Notes: generated by a model not told the origin, from the sequence alone. A stretch of 64,000 nt of DNA from Dryomyza anilis (GCA_951804985.1 OX638132.1:18705529-18769528); one strand, 5' to 3'; numbered from the stretch's first letter, positions 32,972 through 47,294 are shown. Numbers and translations: made by a program.

Positions 32972-34367
32972 CTGCAGCGACGCAATTGGAAAAATATGTG
33001 TAAGAATATTGCAACAGAAAAAGGTATAGGAAAAAAAAACATTGCAGGAGGATTTTTCAAAATGTCCCATAAAATGATTGACAACATGCAATGACTTAAC
33101 TTAAAGTGCATTTTTTTACAATAAATTTATGAAATACTTTTTAAAATATAAATCAGTACATTATATATAAAAGCACACAACTTACCGCTAAATTAAATTT
33201 AAACAATGAAAAAGATATAAAAAAATAATATAGAATCAAGTATAACCAACACCAGTTTTAAGGTAGGACTTTGCTGAAATCCAGAAATACCATTTAAAAA
33301 TACTTTTTCACATAGTTCAAGTTGCGGGTCTATTTTTACGTTTATATATCTTTTTCCAAAAATGATGTACATTAATATAAAATATTTTTTTCAATTGATT
33401 TAAAGTAAAAAAGCAGTTTTACGCTAAATTTAGGCATAACAGGAGCATAATACGGATGCATATTTTAAAATATTCTGTGTTCCGATTTTATTAAAGAACA
33501 TTTTTCTTTTGAATATTTTAAACCTACATAGAATATACAGCGTATATAGTATATACCTCTAATATTATTGACTTTTTACAAAATCTGACAAAAGTAATAT
33601 GTAGAAAAGTAATTGGTAATACATTATGTAGTAAAATCAAGTGAAATAAATACAAATGTATTAAAAAATAAAATAAATTTATCAGAACTACATTTTTTTC
33701 TATACAAATACATAATTGTTGCATATTTTACTACATTCCTTTTCACGATGAACAATTTTGATGTCACAAAAGTTAAAAATTTAATTTTTTTCTGTTTTAT
33801 ATCAAAAAAAAATTTCAAAACACTTAAGAAAAATGTAAAATTAATTTTTAAGTTAAAGCTAAAAGTTGGAAATCGTTAGTACAGTTCAACTATTTTTGAA
33901 AAAGTTGAAACAAACGTCGACCATATAAAGCATATAAAATCATTTTAGTTGTTATGCACTTCTTCTGTGCTTTATTTTGCTTTTCAAGTAATAAAATTCA
34001 AGTTCCGACACCAAAAAAAAAATGTTATGATTAAAGTATTTGTCGACAGCATTTCAAACCAATGGGAAACACAAATCATAGCCAACGATGTTTCTTATGT
34101 TAAAAATAACTAAAGTGTGCTGTTTTATATAACCAAAACCATTTAAAATAAAAGCACTCTATACGCAGTAAATACCCAAAGAGCATATTATAAATAGTAG
34201 ACACTCTGTGCGCCGGCTACAAATTAGAACAACTAATGCCAACAAAGGCCTACGAAAAATACAAAAAAAAAACGAAGAGAGTGCAATACAACCACCAAGT
34301 AAATAAGTAGTAGACGTGTGCGGTAGTATAAAACAGATCTAAATTATGGAAAGTTGGTTGATCTTAC
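32972..34367. other. Intron between LA3 and LA4
   Basis: 1396 nt, AT-rich. 33545-33770 belongs to the dispersed ACTACATT/ATGTAGT-type AT-rich family. The rest shows nothing. Confidence 0.8.
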
Positions 34368-34490
34368 TGCAGGATGCCTCATCGGAACCGTCGGAACAAT
34401 CTTTGCTCTGGTCGCACATCCAGGCCAATGGAATGCATTCGCCATCGCCTGTCTTGCAGGAATATTCGTCGGGCGAGCATGTTTTGCTCT
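34368..34490 (-). CDS. LpR: Lipophorin receptor exon: third LDLa module (LA3)
   Basis: A single LDLa module: [25 protein letters not shown] and the acidic motif [11 protein letters not shown], with all six cysteines. The acceptor CTTGCAG ends at 34491 and the donor GTAAGAT begins at 34367. The length is 123 nt, phase 1-1. The two starting bases AG join the A left by LA2 to give Lys. The exon lies 1.4 kb from the next LA exon on its downstream side and 28.5 kb from LA2 on its upstream side. Confidence 0.93.
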
Positions 34491-34839
34491 CTGCAAGGAA
34501 AAAAGAATGATTTTTTGTTTGTGATGAAAATGATCTAGGCGAATTTATGGCAATGCTGTTAATTTATATAATTTAGTGTGTTTTTTTTTGTTTTTTGGTT
34601 CAAAGTGTTGCTAAAGGAAGTGTAATTGAGTGCAAGGAGATACGTTTTCATTTTGTGTGCTGTAAGTATTTAATTTTGAATATTAATAGTAATAATAGTA
34701 ATAATTTGTTTAAAATCTTTGATTTTTAAAATCAAAACACGCAAACCTTATAGGAAAATCAAAAATAAACCAACAGTCGAAACCGATATAAACGATTTCG
34801 GTTTTATACCGGTTTTTTAAATAACAATACAACAACGGA

Positions 34840-35935
<1,096 letters not shown>

Positions 35936-36849
35936 ATCAAAAATTTTAAATCTATTTAGGAAGCTACATGGATAACTTATTTCTATATTTTTTAAACTAT
36001 AATATTATATAAATTAACTAAATATTAAATAATTTTCAAACACAATATTGCACAACAAAATTTGTGTCAAAGTTTAACACATTAATTAATTAATCATATA
36101 ACACAAAACAGTCAATGTTGCTGCCAAAAGTGTTACTGTTTGTTGACTTTAATGAAATTTAAATATTTTATAACATTTTAAATAAATTGTATACCTACTG
36201 TTATTTTTTCAGTTTTAATGGTGGCTGGCTGACTTTAGTTGCATTTACTGTTGTCCAATTACAAAACATGTTGGCAGCAGTTTGGGTAATTGGCTATTTT
36301 TGTATTTAGACAGACAGACTCATATAGTGCACACAATATAACAAAGGAGATAGAGAATACAGTACAAAAAATAAAATATAAAAGGTCGTCAGTAAAATTT
36401 GGAAACCGAGACAAAGGACTGATGCTGAAATGGAGAAGAGTATAAAATTTAAAGACTTTAATTAAGCGTTGCTGCTGCAAATTGTTTATATCTCTATTTG
36501 TGGCAACATGCGAAATTTAAAACAATTCAACTAAATGCCAACAACAAACCACAAACACCGGTAAATATATGGTTTACATTTTCTACAGACAGAGGAAAAA
36601 TAATAACTGAAAAAATTGCAGGAAATTAACTTAATTTAAAGTTTATTCAACAAATTCCAAAATATTTTTTACACAAAATTAATGATCAATATTTTTGGAT
36701 AGACATCAGAAATAAATGAATTTTCTTATTTATAGAATTATAAGTAAGTGTTCGTGTTTTTGCTTCAAGTTTTAATTTTTTAAGCTAATTTCCATTAAAT
36801 GTTAAAAATTGTCATCTAATTGCGATATGTTCGGAAGATATAATGTTTT

Positions 36850-37565
36850 TAAACAGATCAAAAAAGGAACTTCCAGAGTTGCCAACTTGTCCATATTTTC
36901 ATATCTTAACCCTTAAAGGTTACTGAATCTTGTCGTGTAATCGGTTTCTCTGTAAAAAATCACGTTCGTGAATTATCGTGAAAACCGCACAAACGTGACT
37001 AATTTGTCAAAAATATGACATATCACCTTGAAAAACAGATCAAAAAAGGAACTTCCAGAGTTGCCAACTTGTCCATATTTTCACATCTTAACCCTTAAAG
37101 GTTGCTGAATCTTGTCGTGTAATCGGTTTCTCTGTGAAAAATCAAGTTCGTGAATTATCGTGAAAACCGCACAAACGTGACTCATTTGTCAAAAATATGA
37201 CATATCACCTTGAAAAACAGATCAAAAAAGGAACTTCCAGAGTTGCCAACTTGTCCATATGTTCATATCTTAACCCTTAAAGGTTACTGAATCTTGTCGT
37301 GTAATCGGTTTCTCTGTAAAAAATCACGTTCGTGAATTATCTTGAAAATCGCACAAACGTGACTCATTTGTCAAAAATATGACATATCACCTGGAAAAAC
37401 AGATCAAAAAAGGAACTTCCAGAGTTGCCAACTTGCCCATATTTTCATATCTTAACCCTTAAAGGTTACTGAATCTTGTCGTGTAATCGGTTTCTCTGTG
37501 AAAAATCACTTTCGTGAAAACCGCTCAAACGTGACTCATTTTTCAAATTTATGACCTTGAAAGAA
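36850..37565. repeat. 182-bp tandem satellite, four copies
   Basis: CAGATCAAAAAAGGAACTTC starts at 36854, 37036, 37218 and 37400, exactly 182 bp apart, with a few differences per copy. The last copy lacks the segment between TCACTTTCGTG and AAAACCGC. Each unit contains CACGTTCGTGAATTATCGTG, a small imperfect palindrome. Confidence 0.94.
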
Positions 37566-38090
37566 GGGTAAATTTGTCCAGAATTCCCGCCATTAGAAAT
37601 TGTTAAAAAATTTAAATCCCATAATTGTATATTTTCATGTTGTGCTGAATTCTCGCGGAATTTCTCCAAACAAATGAATATAGGGTAAATGTCAAAAATG
37701 TGCATTTAATGCGCTATCTTTTATAGAAGAAACTTTAATGGTTACATAAAAATTTTAAAAAATACAGCCTACTGCAAAAAGAAATTGATCCTTAGGTTGG
37801 GTCACCACGAAAAATCGTTAAAAACCTTTCCAAAAAGACCGAACATAAATTATTTTAATTATATTATTTTTCAACCAATCTGTATTATTTTTCATTTCAT
37901 GAAACTTACAAAATCATGAACACATGAAGTATTATTAAAAAGATTTTGTAAAACTAGATGTGATAGCTTTTAAAAACATTATATCATTTGAGAATAACGC
38001 ATGCAGATGCTGAATTTTAACTATTCAAGTATAAACTAAACGTACAAATGAAATGGTCCTAAAATAAACAAATAATTAAAAAAAACTCTA

Positions 38091-38366
38091 AAGCTCGAAT
38101 CACACGATTGACTAAATAACATCTATTTCAGTTTGCATCAATTGAATTCAGTTTGCATCAATATGTTGTTGATGCTCGAGTCGTCAACAAAAATTGACTC
38201 AATTTGGTTGATGCTTTTTAAAATTTTTTTTATTGAAACTGACACAAAAATAGAAATTTTAAATTGATACAAAATTGCGTCAACATGAAATTTCTCCTCA
38301 TTTATTGATATTCGACAATATTGTGTTGATTGTTGATGCTTTGCATCAATCGTATGACTCTAGCTT
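38091..38366. mobile_element. MITE with AAGCTCGAATCACACGATTGA ends
   Basis: Left end AAGCTCGAATCACACGATTG. The right end, read inverted, is AAGCTAGAGTCATACGATTG. The interior has repeated TTTGCATCAAT and its inverse ATTGATGC. 276 bp, non-coding. Confidence 0.75.
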
Positions 38367-38399
38367 AACTCTCTAGAAACAATATATATAAGACATAAT

Positions 38400-38553
38400 A
38401 AGGCTCGAATACACGATAGAGACATTAGCTAGAGATAGAGAAAAAATCTACCGTACAGCTCCCTACCGTGGAACTCTATGTAGTGTTTATACAACTCTAT
38501 GAGATTTTTTGCTCTATCTCTAGCTATTTTCTCTATCGTGTAAACTCGCCCTT
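38400..38553. mobile_element. Foldback MITE with AAGGCTCGAATACACGATAG ends
   Basis: Left arm AAGGCTCGAATACACGATAG then TAGCTAGAGATAGAG. The right arm inverted reads AAGGGCGAGTTTACACGATA then TAGCTAGAGATAGAGC. 154 bp. Its terminal motif resembles that of the neighbour at 38091-38366. Confidence 0.82.
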
Positions 38554-39092
38554 AGAAGTGATGAAATTTAGTTTAAGTCTCTTCTTAATCATCAGAAACA
38601 CATATTTATTATACACTTTGATAAGTATGTATAACAACATTTGTTGATACAATAAATGCTTGAAAATAAATAGAGCATACATTATAAATGCATGTGTAGT
38701 AAAATGTTTACAGTCAATTTTTAAATGCACAATGTAGTAAAAATAAATGCGTATATAGTAATATTTTACATTTTTTTTTGGAAAATAATTAAATACAGAA
38801 TGTTTCAAAACTAAATGCAAATGTAGTAATATTTTTACATTTTCTATTGAATAAATATTGTAGGTAGTAGTATCCATACAAAAATGACTACATACATCAT
38901 TGTAGTAAAAACACATGCCTTTGCTTTTGGACGTAAATCAAATTATTTCTCATGTGTATCCCAAAACAAAAAAATTTTCCAATTTCATTAAAAATTTTCT
39001 GAAGTGAAGACATATAGAATGGTTTCCAGAGAATTTGTTTTTTTTTTGTTAGTCTATTATTTTTATCGCGACAGGACATGGACAGAACAATT

Positions 39093-39402
39093 AAATAATA
39101 ATAATAGTTTGGCGCTACAGTCCTGTATAGGACTTCGGACGAGCGCTCTCACCATTTGAGCTGTGCGTATTATATTTGTACTCATTTGTGGTGGGACCTA
39201 CAGTTTATTGCCGAATCCGAACGGCGGGTGAGAACTTTTCATGGGCAATGTTTTACTCTCGTAGGTTTGCCATTTACTGCCGAGAGGTAGCGCGGTATAG
39301 AAAAATGTTTCTATGGAAAGATGTCGTTAGCCCCAGTCCAGGCTTGAACCGGGGACCTTTCGGCTCGCAGTCCAACGCACTAACCACTGAGCTACCGCGG
39401 CT
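39093..39402 (-). mobile_element. tRNA-derived SINE, complete copy with target-site duplication
   Basis: Reverse orientation, full head to tail. The flanks ACAGAACAATT (39082-39092) and ACAGGACAATT (39403-39413) match at 10 of 11 bases, consistent with target-primed reverse transcription. Confidence 0.9.
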
Positions 39403-41229
39403 ACAGGACAATTTTAGTGTTTTGAATTTTCACTATTTCGTAGTAGCAATAATTGAATTCTGTCTATGCAGTACTGATATATATTTTATGTAGTTTTAAA
39501 AAAATTTGTGAATTTAAAAGATAATGCTTTATTTTACTTACAAAATGCAGTTAAAAAATAAAAACGCGGACTGTATAACTTTTATTTTATTTTTATTTTT
39601 TTTAATGCCTCCACCTCCAAATGAATTTTGTTTCAAATAATTATGCATTCATTATGTCGTATATAACAACTTTGAGAATTTTTCAAGAGTTTCTTTGTGC
39701 CATGCTAAACGCCGCATTTGAGGTTAGCTGGCACAACATAAAATGAATCAATACAGAACGAATCTAAATATTTATATTAATTTTCTGGTTTACTTAAGAA
39801 AGGAAAACACAAAAATTGATTTGTAATTTATTTATGCTTGACTTTCAAATTTACTTTTAAATGTTTTTTTGTGCTATACGTCAATAATGCTATCGTAATT
39901 TGCAGGGTAGGTGCGTAAATTAATTTGCGTATTTGAAATTTCCAACCGCGTTGCTAATCGCTGCCAATCTCGTTTCATGCAGCTCTGCTTTGAATTATTT
40001 TACAGTAACTGTTGAATACATCAAATAATTTGCTTTATCACCTTATTTCAATCAGCAAATATTAGTTTGCCAAAATTTAATGGCAGGACAAAGTTCTTAA
40101 AATAGAGTGGGCCGACAATAATTTAAATGCAGTCAGTCTATAGAGCACAGTGTTAATACTAATAAAATCAATATTCACTGTATGCTGAATACATAGTTAA
40201 TTGAAAATTCATTGAAGTATTGTTATGCATTCAAATTAGAATTTAATTAAAAAGTTTGTTCAACTAAAGTTCAATAAAAAAATTTATGTTTATTGAAACA
40301 AAATTTATTGAAACCTGTACCAATACAGGTGTCAGAATTCATTTGTAGAATTTGGAATTCTTTAAAATGATTCGATTTTGTGGTATTTACATTATAATAT
40401 ATAAAAGCTTTGTCATTTTTTATCAATAATCAGAAATTGTTTAACAATTTTGAAATTTGCATAAGTTTTGAATGTTGAACTAATCAAACTATTTGAAAAA
40501 ATGTTCAAGGAGTTAAACCAAATTGAATACTAATTTTAAAAACCCTTCATTTACATGATAATGGTATATATCATATAAATGATTGGGGCAAAATTGCCAA
40601 AAAATTACTTCTTTCACAAAATTCGGCATTGAAGTCAATCTGTACAATATTTAACGGAACAAAATCTAATAAATTTTTAGAAGTTCGTCGAAGTTTAATA
40701 AGGTAAATGTTTTCATGACCGAATAAACTATATGTGAAATACACTCTATGGTCTCTATCAGAAATTCTAAGTTATAGAAGAATTTTGTAAAATAATTATT
40801 AATTTTTCGAAAGAGTTATTTCTACAAAAACAATATATTAAATACAGATCTAAAATGTATTAAAAATTATAAACTTTAAACAAAGTCGAAACAAAAAACT
40901 GTAATGAAATGAACCAAATGTGTCTTAAAAAATACATTAGTATTTGACGTAAAAAGAACCAATGTTGTTGCTTTTAATACATAAATGTAGTTTTTTTTTA
41001 TATGGAAGACAAACACATAAAATTACTACATTTGTAAAAAAAATAATGTACGTGCATTTAATTTTACTACATTCTGTATTTTTTTACCTTTAATAAAAAT
41101 TTTAATAATTTGCATTTATTATTTATTCTATTTAAATTTAAAAAAATAATGCATTTTTTTTTTACTACATTTCGTATTTATTTGAAGTCAAGAAAAATTA
41201 TATCGTCGTCGTTCAGTGAAAAGTCATTA

Positions 41230-41760
41230 AATCCAACTATTTTTGGATTAAATGATAGACATTATGCAGTTCTTTTACCTCCAATTCAAACTGAAATAAG
41301 ATACAATTATTTGGATAAATTGGAGCACGGTTACTGTTTTATGGAACTTAGTGATTTTTCATTGAACGGCAATCGTCGAAATATGATTAAAACAGTGCCG
41401 AGTCCACAAAAATGATCGGATTTCAACTATTTTTGGATTAAATGATAGATATTAAGCAGTTCTTTTACCTCCAATTCAAACTCAAATAAGATTCAATTAT
41501 TTGGATAAATTGGAGCACGGTTACTGTTCATATGGAACTTAGTGATTTTTCATTGAACGGCAATCGTCGAAATATGATTAAAACAGTGCCGAGTCCACAA
41601 AAATGGTCGGATTTCAACTATTTTTGGATTAAATGATAGATATTATGCAGTTCTTTTACCTCCAATTCGAACTGAAATAAGATACAATTATTTGGATAAA
41701 TTGGAGCACGGTTACTATTTATATGGAACTTGTGATTTTTCACTGAACGATAAAGAAAAG
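41230..41760. repeat. 190-bp tandem repeat, about 2.8 copies
   Basis: CAACTATTTTTGGATTAAAT occurs at 41234, 41424 and 41615, with TTGGATAAATTGGAGCACGG in each unit. The first unit keeps a 101-codon frame on the plus strand (41110-41415) that is broken in the others. Confidence 0.9.
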
Positions 41761-42295
41761 AAGCCAATAACGGTCATGTGATTTGCCGAACTATTTTTTT
41801 AGTAGTAGAGGAATGTATTGCCTATACTACAAGCTTAGTACTATTTGAATCCAAAAATATTCTGATTTGTTACGGTAATTTATATATTTAAAAGCATTTA
41901 TCTCAATACTAAATTTTTGGACTTTGTGACTTTTCACACAACGACGACAATATATTCTCTAAAGTGGATACCTATTTATAAATACTACATACTAGAAAAA
42001 AAAAATTAAAAGTACGTTTAACAAACACATTCTGTAGTTTCTGCATTATGTAATTATCGAGTTTCTAATACATTGTGTAGTAAAATAAAGTACAATAAAT
42101 ACAAATGCACTTAAAAAGTAAATAAATGTAGTAGAACTTTTTTAAAATAAATCTAAAAATGTTTTACATTTTACTACATTCATTTTCTAGGTGTCACAAA
42201 TTTTAAAAAATTTAAATGAAGTCAAATTATAAGTACAGAACTGCGGACAAACTGCTTGATGACTGCTGTGGTGTTTTATGCCTTCATTTCAATTT

Positions 42296-42908
42296 TTATA
42301 CCCTACACTAAGAGTGAAAGAGTATATTCAGTTTGGTACTCCGTTTGTAACACCCAGAGGGAAGCATGTCTGGTATGGAAAAGTATATATATTCTTGATC
42401 AGCATGACCTCCTGAGTCGATTTAGCGATGTCCGTCTGTCTGTCTGTTGAAACCCCTACTACTTTTAAAATTGAAGAGCTAGATAAATGAAACTTATAAC
42501 TTAGATTACTAATATACCTACGCTGTATGTGGCGAGATCGGTCCATTGTGATCTATGATCCGACCACTTATGTTCAAATACCTCATATAAAATGTACATA
42601 TAAAGATCAATTTTTTTGTATACGTGCTTAGGTAAACTTTTTTGGTCAAATATATATTGACATCATGCTCAAATACATGATAATAATGTTTTCCGGCAAA
42701 AAGACTTGTGGTTCACAAAAAAAAAAAAAATCGAAATTCGGTACACCTACCCATTTGTAAATATGCGTATCAAATGAATGGTAATTCTTCAGCGATTGAA
42801 TGTTTGTAGTTATTTTCAGGATTCGTATACCCTGGTGACCTATATATCACTTTGAATGGTAACCACACATATGTGTAGGGTATTTATAGTCGGCTTAGAC
42901 CGACTATA
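42296..42908 (+). mobile_element. Dispersed Diptera-type element with terminal hairpin, copy 1
   Basis: Starts ATACCCTACACTAAGAG, contains TGTCCGTCTGTCTGTCTGTT and AAGTATATATATTCTTGATC, and ends TGTAGGGTATTTATAGTCGG with the hairpin TATAGTCGG...CCGACTATA at 42885-42908. No coding capacity. Confidence 0.7.
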
Positions 42909-44299
42909 ATTTTGATAATCCTAACTATCAAAATTACACCTACTTTAAAATTTCCCATGTGATCTAACCTTCCCAACTGGTTTTTGTTTATTTTCACAAA
43001 ATGTTTCAAAAGTACAAGAATAGCTGTGGTTTAAAAGTACCGACTTAAATGAGCAGACAGTTACTTTAAATATGCAACAAATTATTATGGGAAAATGCAA
43101 AAACTTTGGTGGAGAGGCCGAAATATTTGCGGCTGGCCTTTGTATGGCGTTCGTTGACATGGCAGCCATGTCTCCAACTTGAAATACTGCGTTTGACAGG
43201 CGAATTTTGAAGCACATTCAAAGCACAAGTGGATGGATACAGTTGAAGCAGCAGTACACAAAAAAAAAAAATTTTTTTTTGTTGTGCACTTGAAGCACTT
43301 TTGAATTTTATAGCACGCAAAAGCATTGCCTGTCCGAACAAGCAACATAAACCCCATGGTAAACGTTGAATTTTGTGCTACTGAAAAATGAATCCTTTAT
43401 TTAACAAACAAATAAACAAAAATCAATAAGTGTTTTTTATGATATAAATTTTTTTATTGTACTTTATTGAAAAGTTTTACATTCAAATTTCAACAGTTTC
43501 AAGTAATTGAAATTTAGCGCCATGATTTTCGGGATTTTTTCGTCCTTCTATTGTTTGGAGATTGATTTTTGAAGTGGCTTTGTAGCTTTCTTTGGTTCTT
43601 GGCTCGAGTTTTGGCAGTCTTTTATGTTAAGCTCGTTTGTTTTAGCTTTTTCATATTTTTCTTTATGTCTACTTCATATTCAATGAATTCCTTCATTTCT
43701 TAGAGTTTTTTCTTTAATAATCTTAGCTTTTTTTTGCGATTTACAATTCTGTTTCTTCGCAATTTTATGCATTCTTTTATATCTTAAAATAAAAATATTT
43801 TTTTTTTATATTTTTAAATTTTTTTTTTGTTTTTGCTGTTGTCTGCTTCAAGCACTTATCGCACTTTCTTGAAAAGCAGCTTCTGCTCTTTTTATTTTTG
43901 ATTTTTTTTTCTTACTTTGAGTGGCTGTTTTTGCATAACGCTGTATTACATTTTTTTTTCTTATTTTCGTTGCTTTTTTTGCGTATCTCTTTTAAGTGGC
44001 AAAAGCATTTGCAATTTTGAACCCAATCTCTGTGCGCTAAAAGCATCTCAATGTTAAGTTTTTCTTTTCTAGTGGCAACACTTACGTCGCATCATACATA
44101 CCCTGAAATATTGTGAGAGACAAACACAGAAAAGCTTCACACGCACATCCTGAATTTTAACCTAAAGCTGTTGAAAATAACCTCAATTCTATATTTTAGA
44201 AAACAAACAAAATCTATCAAAAAATTTAATGTAAAATAAAAGTATTTCACGAAAATAAAAAGATTTTTTGGTGGGGATTTTTCATTTTTTTCGGGGAAT

Positions 44300-45330
44300 T
44301 TTCCAAACAATATTTTTCAAGAGAATGATTTCTGGCAAGACATTTATTCACAAGACATTTATTTTCCAAGATATTTACCATTGAAAATTATTTTCAAACA
44401 CAACCTGAGTTCGTTTGTGCTACGGACAATTCTTTTAAATTTTTAATTTTGCCGTTCCCCGACAATTCTGCCTCTGTAAATTTTTCCTTGCATAATTCTT
44501 CACCGTTTAATTGTTCGTCTTTCAATTCAAACCCTCGTATAGTTATTCCTTGTACAGTTATTCTCCGTACATTACGTTCAAAATGATTTAATTCTTAAGA
44601 TTTTTCCTTAGTAAGACAATTTGTTCTTAAACAAATCTTTTCTCAAACAATGATTCCCCGAAACAATAATTATTCTCCGAATTACTTGGGTTACAGAAAA
44701 TTCTTCTCTAGATAATTCTTTTAGTACAACATTACAATTTTTCCCCAAACTATTCAGTATTCTATTCACTATTCACTGAACAATTCATCCTCTTAAATTT
44801 CTTGCCCAGTCTATACTTTTTTCGTGGAGAATATACTAAGTTTCATAGCACTGAGAATCTATTCCATAAGTTGTGTGGTTCAAGTCCCCACGAGCGCACA
44901 TACCCAAGCTGAGATTCGAACCCCAGACCTTTAGAATTCTTTAGAATTCCTTTAGAATTCTTTAGAATTCTTTTTAAGACATTCCATCTCCAGAGAATAC
45001 TCACCGTACAAAATTTCCCTGAACATTGATTCCTAGGACAATACTTCCTAATGCAATATTTTTCCAATAGATATTTGAAAGACAATTAGTCCACAAGATA
45101 TATTTTCAGCATGATAATTTCTTCTACAGATATTACTTTCCCGGCTTATTCTTCTCATGAGCTCACCATCCTAGACTATTATTTTCCGAAGAGTTTTTCA
45201 TAAAAAAGATCTTTAATAAAATAATATTTGTCAAAATTTCAAACCACACAATTTTTTCTCGAGTTAACTACGGAGAATTATGTTAAATATATTTTCTAAC
45301 GCAAATTTTCCTTAAAATTATTCTCCTCTT
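44300..45330. repeat. Degenerate GACAATTCTTC-type short repeat (inverse of the 14.5-kb block)
   Basis: The words GACAATTC, CAATTCTTC, TAATTCTTC and CAGTTATTC recur every 15-25 bases, the complement of the pattern at 14450-15620. A small fragment of the same type is at 61255-61345. Confidence 0.65.
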
Positions 45331-45539
45331 GGTTTATTTTTTAGTCATAAATATACACAAAAAATATAAAAATTCTTGAAAAAATAGAAAATAATAATTA
45401 AAAACTTAATCTATTTTAATTGAAGATATTGAATTTGGAGATATAGCTATGAGAAGCTGGTCTATGGGAAAAAATTCAAAGAAAAACGTGTTGGGAAAGT
45501 TAGGTCACATGGGTAAGTTCGGTCACATGGGGCGGATTT

Positions 45540-46087
45540 TTATAGTCGGTCGGGCCCGACTATGGAATACCCTACACCTTTGGTGGGGATATTATTCATA
45601 TATCAGAAATTTACGTCTTATATCCCCATAAATTAAAAAAAATTTATATAAAGTATAAAAAACTAAAAAAAAAATTAAAAAATATAATTGGGCGGACCAT
45701 GCCAATATTTAAAATTTTGAAAGCCTAATATTTCATAGATTTGATTTTAATAATTTACTGATAAAATTTCCACTATGAAAACCCGGGAAATAATGAAAAA
45801 AAAAGTGGGCGGATCACGCCCATTTTTGGACCACATATTTTTAGGTGAATTCTAACAATACGTTTTAAACTTTATAACTATACCTTGAATACTTTTCGAG
45901 TTGTTAGTTCCTAAAGAGTTATATAAAAGTGACTTGTATGGGAGGTGGGCGTGTCCGTTGACCGATTTGGATCATTTTCAAACTCAGTTCCTATTTTTGT
46001 CTAAAATATATTGAGACGAAATTTCATCGCATTCTAATCAGTATTTCTCAAGTTATTCTGTATTCGGACAGCAAGACGGACAGACGG

Positions 46088-46129
<42 letters not shown>

Positions 46130-46266
46130 GGACATGGCTAAACGGACTTGGGTAGTGATGCTGATCAAGAATATATATACTTTTCCATACCGGACACGCC
46201 TCCTAAGGGGCGTTACAATATATGCACAAAGTTAATATACCCTGTACCTCATAGGTGTAGGGTATA
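45540..46266 (-). mobile_element. Dispersed Diptera-type element with terminal hairpin, copy 2
   Basis: The inverse of copy 1: hairpin ATAGTCGG...CCGACTAT at 45542-45563, then ATACCCTACACC, a GACAGACG microsatellite (46073-46135), GATCAAGAATATATATACTT and the end GGTGTAGGGTATAAC. Confidence 0.7.
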
Positions 46267-46269
46267 ACA

Positions 46270-46475
46270 AAGATAAAGTATTCTCAATGGAATAAAAAAG
46301 AAATCAAATCGATGACTTAAATGTTTAAAAAGTTATAATCAAAAATGTGTAGAAAAACATGAGAATTACTATAACTCAAAAACTTGAGGCAATCTTGAAA
46401 AACTGAGTATGAGGCCATGATTATAATCTTGATGTCCATCCGAAAATCACACTAAGATCGTGGATAATTAAAAAA
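46270..46475. repeat. Partner copy of the 31.2-kb dispersed repeat
   Basis: Contains AATGTGTAGAAAAACATGAG and TTGATGTCCATCCGAAAATC, found in diverged form at 31180-31790. It directly follows the element at 45540-46266. Confidence 0.6.
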
Positions 46476-46524
46476 GGCCACCATTTGTTGTCTAGTGTAA
46501 TGACATAATTGATCCATTTTAACA

Positions 46525-46995
46525 CACACAAAAAAAATCTACCAACACCAAGTATTCATCATATTGTTGAATTCATTCATTGAATAAAAATCGTATTTTT
46601 TTAATGGTTTTCATTTTCAATATTTTTTTAACATAAAATTTCTAACTAAAATTTGTTTCTATTTACACATTTATGTATTTATTATTCTTATAAGTTATAT
46701 AATATTTAATTTCTTATTATGCCAAGACTCCATTTCATAATAATAATGAAAAACATCATATTGATGAATTTTGTTCATTAAACCGTATTTATTTATATAT
46801 CATAAATCTTATCAGAATTATATATACACATAAATGTGTAAATGGAGACAAATTTTAAAATTGATACTTGATGTGATAAAAAATATTGAAAATGAAAAAC
46901 ATTTAAAAAATACGATATTAGTTCAATGAATGAAATCATCAATATGATGAAAACTGGATGTTGGTAGAATTGTTTTTCTTTATGTGAATTAGATT
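46525..46995. mobile_element. Foldback element with ATTCATCATATTGATGAAT motifs
   Basis: The left arm (TCTACCAACACCAAGTATTC, TTCATTCATTGAA, ATCGTATTTTTTTAATGG, TTTACACATTTATGTAT) is matched by the right arm read inverted, with arms of about 200 bp around a short centre near 46760. Confidence 0.78.
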
Positions 46996-47294
46996 TTAAA
47001 TTTGGAGATATTAAATTTGGAGATATATTTATGAGAAATGTGGAAAAAAAGCCCAAAGAAAAAAAAAGCTTTGGTAAAAATTGATTTAAAAATAGTCTAC
47101 ATGAAAAATAGTTATTAGTATTGGGGTTGTATTTTTTTGGAGGGAAGAATACCATCGTCTCTATATTAGTTCTAAAGTCTATGAGTGCAAAAAAATAGGA
47201 AAGATAGATATGGTTAAATATTATAAAGGAAAAATGGTCTATAAAAAACATTGTCTTGGGCATTATTGTAAAGAGTACAACACAGAAAAAGAAA

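Noticed and set aside
36850..37565. CRISPR-like array
   Set aside because: Units are contiguous 182-bp repeats without unique spacers, in an animal genome.
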